A stretch of 64,000 nucleotides of DNA. It comes from Methylomagnum ishizawai (GTDB lineage: Bacteria > Pseudomonadota > Gammaproteobacteria > Methylococcales > Methylococcaceae). Below are positions 1-9,454 of the stretch, one piece after another. The stretch covers positions 1,723,501 through 1,787,500 of the forward strand of contig NZ_FXAM01000001.1 in the NCBI RefSeq assembly GCF_900155475.1, in the 5' to 3' direction. The position numbers and the translations under genes were made by a program. Numbering within the stretch: the stretch's first letter is position 1; each line of letters starts with the position of its first letter. The notes under the pieces were generated by a model that saw only the letters and a program-made list of their open reading frames with translations, did not search any database and was not told the DNA's origin.

Positions 1-3000
1 GATCAAGGTCTCCGCCATCCCGGCCTCGCGGATTTTCCGGCAGACCTCGTAGCCGCTGAGTCCTGGGAGGCCGATGTCGAGCAGGATCGCCTCGGGCCGT
101 TCGGAAAGGGCCAGGGCCAGGGCTTGGCGGCCATCGTGGGCTGTCAGGGTTTGGTGGCCTTCGAGGCCGAGCAACAGGGACAGGCTGTCCGCCGCGTCCT
201 CGTTGTCGTCCACGATCAGCACCCGGCGCGGGCTGGGTGGGGTGCCCGCGGGATCGGACGGGATGGCGCGGGCGGGGTCTGGCTCCGCGAGCCGGGGCAA
301 GCGCACCACGAACTCGCTACCCCGGCCCCGGCCCGCGCTATGGGCTTCCACCACGCCGCCGTGCAATTCCACCAGCCGTTTGACCAGGGACAGGCCGATG
401 CCCAAGCCGCCCTGGGTACGCTCCAGGGTTTGCTCCACCTGATAGAACAGGTCGAACAACTCGGGCAGCGCGGCGGGGTCGATGCCGCGGCCATTGTCGC
501 GGACGCTGATGACCACCCGGCCGCCTTCCGTCCAGGTGCCGAGCTCGATCCTGCCGCCGGGGTCGGTGTACTTGGCCGCGTTGTTGAGCAGGTTCGACAC
601 CACTTGCGCCAGCCGGATCAGGTCGCCCCGCACCCACAACGGGGGGTCCGGCAGGGTCACGGCCAGTTGGTGCCCTTGGCTTTCCAGGGCGGGGAGGCTG
701 GTTTCCACCCCGCGACCGAGGATGGCCGCGACTTCCACCGCGGTTTGCTTGAGGTCGATATGGCCGCGGGTGATGCGCGACACATCGAGCAAATCGTCCA
801 CCAGCCGGGTGAGTTGTTCGATCTGGCGTTCGATGATATCGCGGCACCACCCCAATTCGCCGAGGGCGAGGCGCGGATGGCGCAGGATATTGGCGGCATT
901 GCGGATCGGGGCCAGGGGGTTCCTGAGTTCGTGGGCCAGCATCGCCAGGAATTCATCCTTGCGGCGGTCGGCTTCGCGTAGGCGCTGGGCTTGCTCCCGC
1001 AGCTTGGCCTCGTTTTGCTTGCGCTCGGAAATATCGCGCAGGATCGCCTGTAAGCGTCCGCCGGGCAGCCGCCGCGCCATGATTTCGCCGGGGAACAAGG
1101 AGCCATCCTTGCGGCGGAACAGCCATTCGCTGCACGCCACCGTGCCTTCCGCCAACCGGGCCACTTCCGGGGCGAGGCGGGGGATTTCGGGGGGCGCGAC
1201 CGTATCGGTGAGGCCGAGTTGCAAAATTTCTTCCCGGCGGTAGCCCAGCATGGCCGCGCCCGCCGAATTGATATCGAGGTAATGGCCCTCGGCGTCGCTG
1301 ACGAAAATACCGTCGGCGGCCTGCTCGACCAAGCCGCGGTAGCGCTCTTCGCTGGCCTGTAGGTCGTGCTGGCTCAGGATGCGCTGCATGGCGACGGCGA
1401 CCTGGTCGGCCACGATCCGCATCAACTCGATGTCGGCGATGGCGAAGCGGGACCGGTTGCGGGTACCGAAGGCCAGGGTGCCGATCAGGCGCGATCCGGC
1501 GACCAGCGGATGGCAACAATAAGCTTGGAGTTCCAGGCTTTGGAGCAGGATGGCGCGGTCGTCCCCGGAGTTCGCGATATCTTCGATCACCACGCGCCGC
1601 TGGGTCCGGGCCATGTTCCCGCAGATGGCTTCGCCCAAACCCAGGTGTTCGATATCCGCCGCCACCGCCGCGGGGACGCCGGCCCAGGCGTTCAGGCGCA
1701 GGCGCTGGCCGGATTCGTCCACCAGATGATTGAAGAAGGCCTGGCAATCCAAATGCGCCATGACCTTGTGGCAGAGTTCGTTGATGAGTTCGTGCGGGTC
1801 TTCGGCGGTGAGCAGGCGGCCGGCGGTGTCGGACAGCAGGCGGTAGCGGTTCTCGCTGCGGTTCAGGGCGATCTCGGCCCGGCGCTGGTCGGTGATATCG
1901 CGGAACACGGTGTACACCCGCCAGGGCCGGGTTTCCCCAGGCCGGAATTGCGGCACGCTGTGGATGGAAATCCAGCGCCAATCGTTTTCGCGGGGATTGC
2001 GGAAACCCATGACCACGTCGCGTACCTCCCGCCCGGTACGCAGCGACACCAAGGCCGGATGTTCCGTGCGGGGGAAGGGCGAGCCGTCCTCCCGCACGCA
2101 GGCTTGCTCCAGGTTGAGGGAAGTCCCGCCCATGAGTTCCGCCTGCGAAAGGCCCAGGATGCGCTCGGCGGCGGGGTTCATCAGGATGATCCGGCCCGCC
2201 GCGTCCTGGTAGGCCACGCCGACCGGGATGGTCTCGAAGAAGGTGCGGAAGCGCTCCTCGCTCTCGCGGAGGGCGGTCTCGGCCTGTTTGCGCCGGGTAA
2301 TATCGCGCAGGATGATGGTGAAGAAGGGCTCGCCCCCGGTCTCGACCCTCGATATGGAGGCTTCGATGGGGAATTCCTCGTTGTCGGCCCTGAGGCCGCT
2401 GAAGAAGCCGTCGCGGCCCATGGCGCGGGCTTGGGCCGGTCCGCTGCCGAATTGGCGGAAGTGTTCGCGGTGGGCGGCGCGGAGTCCTTGCGGGATGAAG
2501 CGCTCCAGCGGACCGCCGATGGCCTCCGCCGCCGGGCAGCGGAAAATCCGCTCGGCGGCGGCGTTGAACAGCACCACCCGTTGCCAGGCGTCCACCGTGA
2601 TGATGGCGTCCATGGCCGAATCGACGATGCCGGCCAGCCGGGCTTGGTGTTCCTGGGCTTGGGTTTCGGCCTGCTTTTGCCCGGTGATGTCGCGCAGCAT
2701 CAGCAGCGCCGAGGTTGGCCGCACTTTGCCGCTGGGAGAGTGGCGGAAAAACACCTGTTTGCGTACCGATAACCAGCGCACCTGGCCTGCCGGGGTCAGG
2801 ATGCGGTGTTGCAGCGCCAGCACGCCATGCTCGGGCCGCAAGGCGCGGGCGATCTGGGCGTCGATGGCGGCGCGGTCCTCGGGGTGGAACAGGCTGTGGA
2901 CCAGGGCGCGGGGCACGGTGCGGAGCGTGTCGGGCAGTCCCAGGACGGTGGCGGCCTCGGGGCCGAGCTTCATCATGTCGGCGAGGTAGTCGATTTCGAT

Positions 3001-3468
3001 GACGGCCAGCCCCGCCAGTTCGGAGCCCAGCCGCAGCCGCGCCTCGCTGCCCCGGAGTTCGCGGGCCAGGGTGTGGCGGAGGATGGCGTTGTCCATGGCG
3101 CGGACGAGGCTGTCGGCGTTGATCACCCGCCTGCCGATCAAATCCTGGGCGCCGGCCCGCAAGGCCCGCCCGGTGTCGAGCTTGGAATCCTCCTCGGCCA
3201 CCACCACCACCGGGCAGCAGGAGACCGGGTAGTCGCCCAGGGCGTCCAACACCTGGAGCGCGTCGCCATCGGGCAAGCGTTCGGCCAGCAGGACGCAATC
3301 GGGCGGGACCGCGCCATTGTCCAGGCAAGCCCGCAGGCCGGCGGTGCCATCGGCGCATTCGATGAAGTGGTAGCGGCGTCCCGGACCGGTTTCCAACAAA
3401 CGCCGGATTTGGGTCCGCTGTTCCAGGCTGGGGTCGATAATCAGCACCCGTCTGGCGGTGTTATCCAT
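1..3468 (-). CDS. Hybrid sensor histidine kinase with PAS and GAF domains, 3' end cut by window edge
   Basis: The frame is open from the ATG at 3466-3468 to the window edge, giving at least 1156 residues. An N-terminal receiver-like stretch (about residues 5-120, starting RRVLIIDPS) is followed by several PAS repeats, each ending in a PAC-like RDIT(R/G)xKQAE or RDISERKQ motif, with a GAF-like segment near 590-740. The histidine kinase core follows: an H-box LAHELRNPL with the phospho-accepting His at 846, an N-box (LNNAAKY), and DNGRGID and GGLGIGLSLVKRLVELHGG ATP-lid motifs. A C-terminal receiver begins near 1083 (VLIVDDNED, acidic D1087/D1088) with the likely phospho-acceptor D1131 in LLDIGLPG; its end lies outside the window. 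No transmembrane segment is seen, so a cytoplasmic sensor is likely. The signal is unknown. No partner regulator is visible. Confidence 0.88.
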   Translation of the reverse strand, partial: MDNTARRVLIIDPSLEQRTQIRRLLETGPGRRYHFIECADGTAGLRACLDNGAVPPDCVLLAERLPDGDALQVLDALGDYPVSCCPVVVVAEEDSKLDTGRALRAGAQDLIGRRVINADSLVRAMDNAILRHTLARELRGSEARLRLGSELAGLAVIEIDYLADMMKLGPEAATVLGLPDTLRTVPRALVHSLFHPEDRAAIDAQIARALRPEHGVLALQHRILTPAGQVRWLSVRKQVFFRHSPSGKVRPTSALLMLRDITGQKQAETQAQEHQARLAGIVDSAMDAIITVDAWQRVVLFNAAAERIFRCPAAEAIGGPLERFIPQGLRAAHREHFRQFGSGPAQARAMGRDGFFSGLRADNEEFPIEASISRVETGGEPFFTIILRDITRRKQAETALRESEERFRTFFETIPVGVAYQDAAGRIILMNPAAERILGLSQAELMGGTSLNLEQACVREDGSPFPRTEHPALVSLRTGREVRDVVMGFRNPRENDWRWISIHSVPQFRPGETRPWRVYTVFRDITDQRRAEIALNRSENRYRLLSDTAGRLLTAEDPHELINELCHKVMAHLDCQAFFNHLVDESGQRLRLNAWAGVPAAVAADIEHLGLGEAICGNMARTQRRVVIEDIANSGDDRAILLQSLELQAYCCHPLVAGSRLIGTLAFGTRNRSRFAIADIELMRIVADQVAVAMQRILSQHDLQASEERYRGLVEQAADGIFVSDAEGHYLDINSAGAAMLGYRREEILQLGLTDTVAPPEIPRLAPEVARLAEGTVACSEWLFRRKDGSLFPGEIMARRLPGGRLQAILRDISERKQNEAKLREQAQRLREADRRKDEFLAMLAHELRNPLAPIRNAANILRHPRLALGELGWCRDIIERQIEQLTRLVDDLLDVSRITRGHIDLKQTAVEVAAILGRGVETSLPALESQGHQLAVTLPDPPLWVRGDLIRLAQVVSNLLNNAAKYTDPGGRIELGTWTEGGRVVISVRDNGRGIDPAALPELFDLFYQVEQTLERTQGGLGIGLSLVKRLVELHGGVVEAHSAGRGRGSEFVVRLPRLAEPDPARAIPSDPAGTPPSPRRVLIVDDNEDAADSLSLLLGLEGHQTLTAHDGRQALALALSERPEAILLDIGLPGLSGYEVCRKIREAGMAETLI

Positions 3469-3654
3469 GGTTGGTCCGTATTCCTTGCACCAGGGTGCCC
3501 GCAGGGGGGGACGGATGGAAAATCTGCCCCGGCGGGCTGGGCCGAGAGGGGCGGGGAATGCGAGAAGTGGGGGGGAGAGACCGGCTGGCCCGGTCCGTGG
3601 TGCCGCCTCGCTGCCAGGAGACGATGCCATGGGCCGGGTGTGGATGCAAGAAGC

Positions 3655-3918
3655 TTAGATGCCCATGTTGCCCAGGGCGACCATGAGGTTGTTCAGGATG
3701 CCGGTGAGGGTGGGGTGTTCGACCTCGAATTGGGAAACGGCTTCTTTCATGTCTTCCACCAAGTGCAACTGCTGGTCGTCCTCGGCGGCTTCCAGTTTGT
3801 CTTCGAGATCGTCCAGCAGGTCTTCGAGCTTGGACTTGAGTTCGATGTTGTCCTCGTCCAGCCGTTCGATTTCGCCGCGCAGGTGGAATAGCGCTTCGCT
3901 GACTTCTTTTTCGGCCAT
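3655..3918 (-). CDS. Small acidic DUF4404-like protein
   Basis: An 87-residue protein, very acidic and helical. Residues 1-45 look like a coiled coil (LRGEIERLDEDN, LEDLLDDLEDKLEAAED), followed by a more hydrophobic C-terminal helix (LTGILNNLMVALGNMGI). This size and layout match the DUF4404 family of short gammaproteobacterial proteins, which have no assigned function. It starts at an ATG preceded in its own direction by AGAGGAACC, an acceptable ribosome binding site. It lies just downstream of speE on the same strand (59 bases apart) and might be cotranscribed with it. I can say nothing about its role beyond probable self-association through the helices. Confidence 0.72.
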   Translation of the reverse strand: MAEKEVSEALFHLRGEIERLDEDNIELKSKLEDLLDDLEDKLEAAEDDQQLHLVEDMKEAVSQFEVEHPTLTGILNNLMVALGNMGI

Positions 3919-3977
3919 GGTGGTGGTTCCTCTTTTGGCGGTAGGGCGGGTCGCGGCCCACCCTACGGGGGTTGTTG

Positions 3978-4829
3978 TTATCGGGGCAGCAGGGGCTTGA
4001 AGAATTCCGGGGCCGCGAACGCCGCCCGGTGTACCTCGGGATTATAGTAGGTGGTGGCGAAGGGCCGCTGCCGGGCGTCTTCCTCGCGGAACCGGTCCAG
4101 CGTTCCCTTGCCCGCCAGGGTGCCGCTCCACCAGCCGGAGGGATAGATGAACTGCGGGAAGAATAAGGTGCGGGTTGTGGCGAAACCGGCCCCGCGCATC
4201 GTGTGGTGCATGTCCCGGATCAATTCGGCGTGAAACAAGGGCGATTCGCTCTGCTGGACCAGGAGGCCGTCCGGCTTCAGGCAGCGGAAGCACTCGCGGT
4301 AGAACGCGGCGTTGAACAGGCCTTCCGCCGGACCGACGGGGTCGGTGCTATCGACGATGATGAGGTCCACGCTGCCTGCGGCGGCGTCCTTCACCCACTG
4401 GATGCCGTCGATGAACAGGAGTTCGGCGCGCGGGTCGTGGTTGGAGTCGCATAGCTCCGGGAAATATTGCTCGGCCAGCCGGGTCACGCGCTCGTCGATC
4501 TCGATCTGCACGGCTTTTTTCACTTCCGGGTGTTTCAGGACTTCCTTGAGGCTGCCGCAATCGCCGCCGCCGATGATCCAGACGGTTTCCGGATTGGCGT
4601 GGGTGTAGAGCGCCGGATGGGTCATCATCTCGTGGTACAGGAAATTATCGCGGTCGGACACCATGGTGCAGCCGTCGATGACCATCAAGGTGCCCATCCA
4701 TTCGGTCTCGTAAATCTCGATACGCTGGAACGGGGTTTGTTCTTCGTGCAGTTTCTCGACCACCTTGAGCGAGATGGCGCTGCCGTGTTTGGGATAAACC
4801 TCGGTGAACCAGCCGTTGTCGTTGACCAT
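3978..4829 (-). CDS. speE: Spermidine synthase (polyamine aminopropyltransferase)
   Basis: Cytoplasmic enzyme that moves the aminopropyl group of decarboxylated S-adenosylmethionine to putrescine, making spermidine. The 283-residue length is usual for SpeE. The nucleotide/dcSAM site is seen as IIGGGDCGSLKEV (GGGD at 87-90), and the catalytic loop as VDSTDPVGPAEGLF (D160, D163). YHEMMTHP near 65-72 and the IYPSGWWSGTLA block near 240 are also typical of the family. An exact AAGGAG Shine-Dalgarno lies five bases before the ATG. The gene is divergent from speA, 79 bases apart, so the two polyamine genes may share control elements. No agmatinase or agmatine deiminase gene, which would link the two steps, is in the window. 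Confidence 0.96.
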   Translation of the reverse strand: MVNDNGWFTEVYPKHGSAISLKVVEKLHEEQTPFQRIEIYETEWMGTLMVIDGCTMVSDRDNFLYHEMMTHPALYTHANPETVWIIGGGDCGSLKEVLKHPEVKKAVQIEIDERVTRLAEQYFPELCDSNHDPRAELLFIDGIQWVKDAAAGSVDLIIVDSTDPVGPAEGLFNAAFYRECFRCLKPDGLLVQQSESPLFHAELIRDMHHTMRGAGFATTRTLFFPQFIYPSGWWSGTLAGKGTLDRFREEDARQRPFATTYYNPEVHRAAFAAPEFFKPLLPR

Positions 4830-4908
4830 GGGGACTCCTTAATGAATAGAAAAAGCGGGCGATTTTCCACATAATCTAAACCTTTTCAAAGAGATTTTGG
4901 CGACGACC

Positions 4909-6819
4909 ATGACTTGGAGCGTGCAGGATTCCCGCGAGACCTTCGGCCTGGAACACTGGGGCGAGGGCTATTTCGACATCAACGACCGCGGCCATGTCGC
5001 CGTCCATCCGCGCAAAGACCCGGAGGCGGGTTCGGTCGATCTATTCGATCTGGCCCAGGAAATCCGCCGCGAGGGTTTGGCCCTGCCGGTGCTGGTGCGT
5101 TTCACCGATGTGTTGCGCGACCGGGTGCTATTGCTGCAAGCCGCCTTCGACCGCGCCCGCGCCGAGTACGACTACACCGGCGGTTATACCCCGGTCTATC
5201 CGATCAAGGTCAACCAGCAGCGCGGCGTGGTGGAGGGCTTGATCCAGGGCGATGGGCGCGGCATCGGCCTCGAAGCCGGCAGCAAATCGGAATTGCTCGC
5301 GATCCTGGCTTTGTCGAAGGGCGGCACGGTCATCTGCAATGGCTACAAGGACCGCTCCTATATCCGGCTGGCCCTGATCGGGCGCAGCCTCGGGCTCAAC
5401 CTCCACATCGTCATCGAGAAACTCTCCGAACTGGATACCGTGCTGTCCGAGGCGGAGGCGCTGGGCATCGAGCCGCAAATCGGCGTGCGGGTGCGGCTCG
5501 CCAGCATCGGGGCCGGCAAATGGCAGAACAGCGGCGGCGAGAAATCCAAGTTCGGCCTCCATGCCGGGGAAATCCTCAGACTGGTGCGGCGGCTGAAGGA
5601 GGGCGGCAAACTCGGTTGGCTCAAGCTGATGCATTTCCACATGGGCTCGCAGGTCGCCAACATCGCCGATGTCAAGACCGCGCTACGCGAGGCCGGGCGC
5701 TATTACGTGGAACTGCGCCGCCTGGGCGCGGAGATCGAGGTCGCCGATGCTGGCGGCGGCCTGGGCGTGGACTACGAAGGCACCCGCTCCACCGGCGAAT
5801 GCTCGATCAACTACAGCATGGACGAATACGCCGGGAGCATCGTCCGCGCCTTCGCCGAGATTTGCGAGGAGTACGGCTTGCCGCAGCCGCATCTGGTCAC
5901 CGAATCGGGCCGCGCCATGACCGCCCATCACGCTGTGCTCATCACCCACATCATCGATGTGGAAGCCGTGCCCGACGATGCCACGGCCCCGGTGTTCGCC
6001 GCTGCGGTCGACAGCGGCGCACCGGCGGGCATCCGCCCCGCCCAGCCGTTGCTCGATCTGGTCGAGTGCCTGGAGCGGCTGGATTCGGAAGCCGTGCTGG
6101 GTATCTACCACGATGGGCAGTTCGACCTAGCCGAGGCCCGCGCCATGTACGTGCAGGGCAAGCTGAACCTGGCCGAATTGGCCGAGGCCGAACGCTTGAA
6201 CGCGGCGCTCAGCCATGCCGTGCGGCGGCGCTTGGATATTCGGCTCCGCGCCCACCGCGAGGCGCTGGACGAATTGAACGAGCGTTTGGCCGACAAGGTG
6301 TTCTGTAATTTCTCGCTGTTCCAATCGATGCCCGATGCCTGGGCCATCGACCAGATTTTCCCGGTGTTGCCGCTGCAACGGCTGGACCAGGAACCCACCC
6401 GCCGTGGCGTGATCCAGGATTTGACCTGCGATTCCGACGGACAGATCGATACCTATCTCGACCGCCAAAGTTTGGAGAATACCTTGGCCCTGCATGAACG
6501 CCGTGCGGGCGAGCCGTATTTGATCGGAATTTTCCTGGTCGGGGCTTATCAGGAAATCCTAGGCGATATGCACAACCTGTTCGGCGATACCCATTCGGTG
6601 AATGTGGAACTGGACGGGCGGGGCGGTTATCGCATCGTCGATATCATGCGCGGCGACGGGGCCGACGAACTGTTGCGCTATGTGCATATCGACCCGGAGG
6701 AATTGAAACGGGCCTATCACAAGAAGCTGTTGGAGGCGGAATTGCCCCTGGCCCAGCGCAAGTTGTACGAGAGCGAGTTGATGGCGGGATTGGGAGGCTA
6801 TACCTATCTCGAAGAATGA
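4909..6819 (+). CDS. speA: Biosynthetic arginine decarboxylase
   Basis: PLP enzyme that decarboxylates arginine to agmatine, the first step of putrescine synthesis from arginine. From the ATG at 4909 it is 636 residues, close to E. coli SpeA (658). The PLP lysine lies in the YPIKVNQQ motif (K100 from this start). HMGSQ, DAGGGLGVDYEGT and the C-terminal FLVGAYQEILGDMHNLFG block identify the type III-fold biosynthetic enzyme. An in-frame TTG at 4897 would add four residues; neither start has an ideally spaced ribosome binding site (AAAGAG at 4888-4893 is too close to one and far from the other), and I prefer the ATG. It is divergent from speE. Confidence 0.95.
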   Translation: MTWSVQDSRETFGLEHWGEGYFDINDRGHVAVHPRKDPEAGSVDLFDLAQEIRREGLALPVLVRFTDVLRDRVLLLQAAFDRARAEYDYTGGYTPVYPIKVNQQRGVVEGLIQGDGRGIGLEAGSKSELLAILALSKGGTVICNGYKDRSYIRLALIGRSLGLNLHIVIEKLSELDTVLSEAEALGIEPQIGVRVRLASIGAGKWQNSGGEKSKFGLHAGEILRLVRRLKEGGKLGWLKLMHFHMGSQVANIADVKTALREAGRYYVELRRLGAEIEVADAGGGLGVDYEGTRSTGECSINYSMDEYAGSIVRAFAEICEEYGLPQPHLVTESGRAMTAHHAVLITHIIDVEAVPDDATAPVFAAAVDSGAPAGIRPAQPLLDLVECLERLDSEAVLGIYHDGQFDLAEARAMYVQGKLNLAELAEAERLNAALSHAVRRRLDIRLRAHREALDELNERLADKVFCNFSLFQSMPDAWAIDQIFPVLPLQRLDQEPTRRGVIQDLTCDSDGQIDTYLDRQSLENTLALHERRAGEPYLIGIFLVGAYQEILGDMHNLFGDTHSVNVELDGRGGYRIVDIMRGDGADELLRYVHIDPEELKRAYHKKLLEAELPLAQRKLYESELMAGLGGYTYLEE

Positions 6820-6831
6820 ACCGGACCGGAA

Positions 6832-6855
6832 GCTCCGCCCAGGGCCGGGCGGAGC
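6832..6855. terminator. Bidirectional hairpin between convergent speA and 6868-8520
   Basis: A perfect 9-bp GC stem (GCTCCGCCC / GGGCGGAGC) with a six-base loop lies 12 bases after the speA stop and 12 bases before the stop of the convergent gene. There is no long T tract on either side, so it may act as a transcript-end stem rather than a strong intrinsic terminator. Confidence 0.55.
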
Positions 6856-6867
6856 CGGGCGCGGGCG

Positions 6868-8520
6868 TTATTGTTTCGGCAGCACCACGATATTCGCCGA
6901 ATCGCACACCGCCGCCGCTTGCTTCGTGGGCTTCGCGCAGACTTTCAGCACGCCCTGGTTCGTCACCTGGGCCTTGACGGGTTTCCAGGCCAGTTGGCCC
7001 TTCTTGTTGGGGATGGTTTTGAGGCGCTTGAACCGCGCCCCGCCGTTCTTGGAGAACTTGACGGTGACGCTACGTTTGCCATCGATCTGCTGGGTGGTCC
7101 AGGAGAGGGTTTGTTTCTCGCCTTGCCGCCAAGTGCCGGGGGCGTCCAAGTTCAGCGATGGGCTACCCGTGGGGGTGGGTGTTGGGGTCGGTGTGGGCGT
7201 TGGGGTAGGGGTGGGCGTTGGCGATGCGCCCGCATCCAGCCGGGCCAGGCCCAGGTCGTTCGTGCTGCCATAGACGCCTCCCGAGATCACGGCCTTGCCA
7301 TCCCCGGTCAGGGCCAAACCCCGGCCCAGGGCCATCGCGTCGCCGAAGCCGATCACGGCCTTGCCGCCTTGGCCGAAGCCGGTGTCCAGCACGCCTTGGG
7401 CGTCGAGCCGGTAGACTGCGAAATCGCTTGGGTTGCTGGTGCCACCGACCAGTAATTGCCCGGAGGCCGTCACGGCCACATCATGGCAAGCACCGTCACC
7501 GCCGTTGAATATCCCGCCGCTGCCGAAGCCGGTGTCCAGCGCCCCATCCTTGCCATAGCGGACGACCGCGCAGGTTTCGGTGTAGGGTTGCACCAGGGAT
7601 TGGCCACGGTTGCCGGCCACCACGATGGCGTCGTCCGCTTGCACTGTGACGCCATAGGCGTGGATGTATTGGTCGCCGAAATCGCCTATCACCCAGCCAT
7701 TCTGGCCGAAACCGCCATCCACCGAGCCATCGGTGTTGAAGCGGGCGATGGCGATGGCTTCGCCGTTGGCGGAGGTTTTTTGGAAGCCCGCGACCACGAT
7801 CTTGCCGCCGCTTTGCAAGGCCACCCCGAGGCCGTTCTGTTGCACCCCCCCGAAATCGACGGAAACCGTGCCGCCATCGCCGAAGCTGGTGTCCGGGCTG
7901 CCATCGGGCAGGAAGCGGGCCAGCGCGAAATCGCCATCGTCGGCGGCTTTCAAGGTGCCGACTACGATGATCTTGCCATCGCTTTGCACCACGAGGCCGG
8001 CGCCTTCGGCGAAAGCGTCCGTTCCCAACGGGGCTGCGGCCAAGCCGTTGGTGCCGAAAGCCGTGTCCAGCGAGCCGTCCGGGTTGTGGCGGGACACCAC
8101 CATGCGGCTGGTGTTGTTGGCGCTGGTGGCGCTGCCTGCGGCCAGGATTTTGCCGTCCGCCAGGATTTTCACGGCCCTGGCCCCGTCGTAGACCTCGCCG
8201 TAATCGACCGTGGCCTTGCCGCCGGTGCCGAAGCCCGTGTCCAAGCTGCCATCGGTGTTGTAGCGCACCAGTAGGGCGTCGGTGTTATAGGTCGCCGAGT
8301 CTTGCAGGGCACCCGCTTGTACGATTTTGCCGTCGGCTTGCACCGCGACATCGGCGGCGTCCACCGACGCGGGGCTGAACGAGGTCAATACTTTACCGTC
8401 CGTGCCGAAGCCAGGGTCCAGGTCGCCGGGAGCCGCCGCCGCCAGCGTGGAGGCCAGGGCCAAGCCGAGGGCGGTGGTATGGACATGGGTTTTGGAAGCG
8501 GGATGTTGTTTTTGGTTCAT
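6868..8520 (-). CDS. Secreted delta-60 repeat protein with Pro-Thr linker
   Basis: A 550-residue exported protein. Residues 1-29 form a signal peptide (hydrophobic LGLALASTLAAAA, cleavage near APG). Residues 30-430 carry about seven copies of the delta-60 repeat, each with the pattern VxxQxDGKIxxxG ... RxNxDGSLDxGFGxxGK, which is expected to build a beta-propeller-like domain. A pure (PT)n linker follows (about residues 433-451), then a roughly 90-residue beta-rich C-terminal module containing one likely disulphide pair (VCAKPTKQAAAVCDS). No catalytic motif is seen. Delta-60 proteins are common in environmental bacteria but no biochemical role is established. The linker is coded by a GC-rich hexamer tract that could vary in length. 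Confidence 0.82.
   Translation of the reverse strand: MNQKQHPASKTHVHTTALGLALASTLAAAAPGDLDPGFGTDGKVLTSFSPASVDAADVAVQADGKIVQAGALQDSATYNTDALLVRYNTDGSLDTGFGTGGKATVDYGEVYDGARAVKILADGKILAAGSATSANNTSRMVVSRHNPDGSLDTAFGTNGLAAAPLGTDAFAEGAGLVVQSDGKIIVVGTLKAADDGDFALARFLPDGSPDTSFGDGGTVSVDFGGVQQNGLGVALQSGGKIVVAGFQKTSANGEAIAIARFNTDGSVDGGFGQNGWVIGDFGDQYIHAYGVTVQADDAIVVAGNRGQSLVQPYTETCAVVRYGKDGALDTGFGSGGIFNGGDGACHDVAVTASGQLLVGGTSNPSDFAVYRLDAQGVLDTGFGQGGKAVIGFGDAMALGRGLALTGDGKAVISGGVYGSTNDLGLARLDAGASPTPTPTPTPTPTPTPTPTGSPSLNLDAPGTWRQGEKQTLSWTTQQIDGKRSVTVKFSKNGGARFKRLKTIPNKKGQLAWKPVKAQVTNQGVLKVCAKPTKQAAAVCDSANIVVLPKQ
7168..7221. repeat. CCCACC-type microsatellite coding a Pro-Thr linker
   Basis: About nine imperfect tandem copies of a six-base unit (GTGGGN/GTTGGN on the plus strand) code for alternating Pro and Thr in the delta-60 repeat protein. 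Because the unit is six bases, copy-number changes keep the frame and only alter linker length. Confidence 0.75.
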
Positions 8521-8682
8521 GGTTGTAAATGGCGGGAGTGGGATGGGACCGTTTGGCGCGGCTGGGAAACCGGATGATGTCGCTGGATCGTCCGATGGGG
8601 TTAAGGGTAGATGGGGACTATCGCCGGATCAACCCGGCTCAAGGCGACAACCCCGCCGGTATCCAGGACGGAGGCTGGTGCG

Positions 8683-9192
8683 TCAGCGCTTTTGACCGCC
8701 CAGCGTGCCCCGGTCCGTCCCATACGGATAGCCGGGCGCGGGTTCCCCCTGGCCGGGCGGATTCGGTTGGACCGGCGGCAGCGGGCGCACCGGATAGCCA
8801 TAGCCCGGCCAGAAACCGCCCGGATAATAGACCGGCGGGACGGTTTGTGGTTGATTCTGCCATTGTTGCTGCTCGGCCATGCGGCGCTGGGCCTCGGCCT
8901 GGATTTCGGCGGCGCGGGCCGCTTCTTCCTGGGCGCGGATCAGGCGCTCCCGGTCTTCCCGTTCTTGTGCCTGGTGCTCCTGTTCCTCTTGTTCGAGCTT
9001 CCGCGTTTGCAGGCGGGCGACTTCCGCCGGGTCGGGCTGGACGACCTTGAGGTCCATTTCTTCGCAATAGAGGCCGGGTTCGTCGGTGAAATAAACGGGT
9101 TTGCCTGCTTCCTGGCAGCGGTAGACCGGGTTGGCTTGGACGGCGGGCGTGATGGATAGCAGGGTGGCGATCAGGGCAGGCTTGGGATTCAT
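8683..9192 (-). CDS. Secreted DUF4124-like protein with coiled coil and Pro/Gly tail
   Basis: The start is placed at the ATG at 9190-9192, which has AGGAG nine bases upstream and opens a signal peptide (MNPKPALIATLLSITPAVQA, cleavage before NPVY). The mature protein begins with a short DUF4124-like motif (VYRCQEAGKPVYFTDEPG, with two cysteines C30 and C46 by my count). A charged helix rich in Glu, Gln and Arg (about residues 60-120) follows, then a Pro/Gly/Tyr-rich tail (YPGGFWPGYGYPVRPLPP). The frame stays open upstream of the ATG but that part is Arg/Pro-rich and does not look coded. Probably periplasmic or cell-envelope; function unknown. Confidence 0.66.
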   Translation of the reverse strand: MNPKPALIATLLSITPAVQANPVYRCQEAGKPVYFTDEPGLYCEEMDLKVVQPDPAEVARLQTRKLEQEEQEHQAQEREDRERLIRAQEEAARAAEIQAEAQRRMAEQQQWQNQPQTVPPVYYPGGFWPGYGYPVRPLPPVQPNPPGQGEPAPGYPYGTDRGTLGGQKR

Positions 9193-9414
9193 AGGCGTGG
9201 CTCCTGGCGGATGGATGTGCTTGGAAGGGCGGTGGTTCGCGGTCGGGTTCGACCTGTGGGTGTCCGGTGGGCGGGGAACGCCCGCGTCGCCTGCCATCCT
9301 ATCGGCGAAACAATGTCCCAAGCTATCCGCGTCCTCCTGAATCTTGGCTTAATGGTGATAGGCCGCGTCCTGGGGGAAGGGTTCGCGCTCATGGGTGCGT
9401 TTCCGATTAGAGTA

Positions 9415-9443
9415 GGGGTCGGCAGTTTACCGCGGTCGACCCC
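9415..9443. terminator. Hairpin downstream of the 9455-10387 gene
   Basis: A 7-bp stem (GGGGTCG / CGACCCC) with a 15-base loop starts 12 bases past the stop of the minus-strand gene. There is no T tract, so this is only a possible terminator. Confidence 0.35.
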
Positions 9444-9454
9444 GCTATATGGGC

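Noticed and set aside
1366-2772. 468-codon plus-strand frame antisense to the kinase
   Set aside because: GC-rich antisense frame with no motif; composition follows from the real gene.
953-3358. 801-codon minus-strand frame across the sensor kinase
   Set aside because: Reads as Arg/Pro/Gly-rich low-complexity sequence; the other minus frame through 3468 gives PAS, GAF and histidine kinase motifs.
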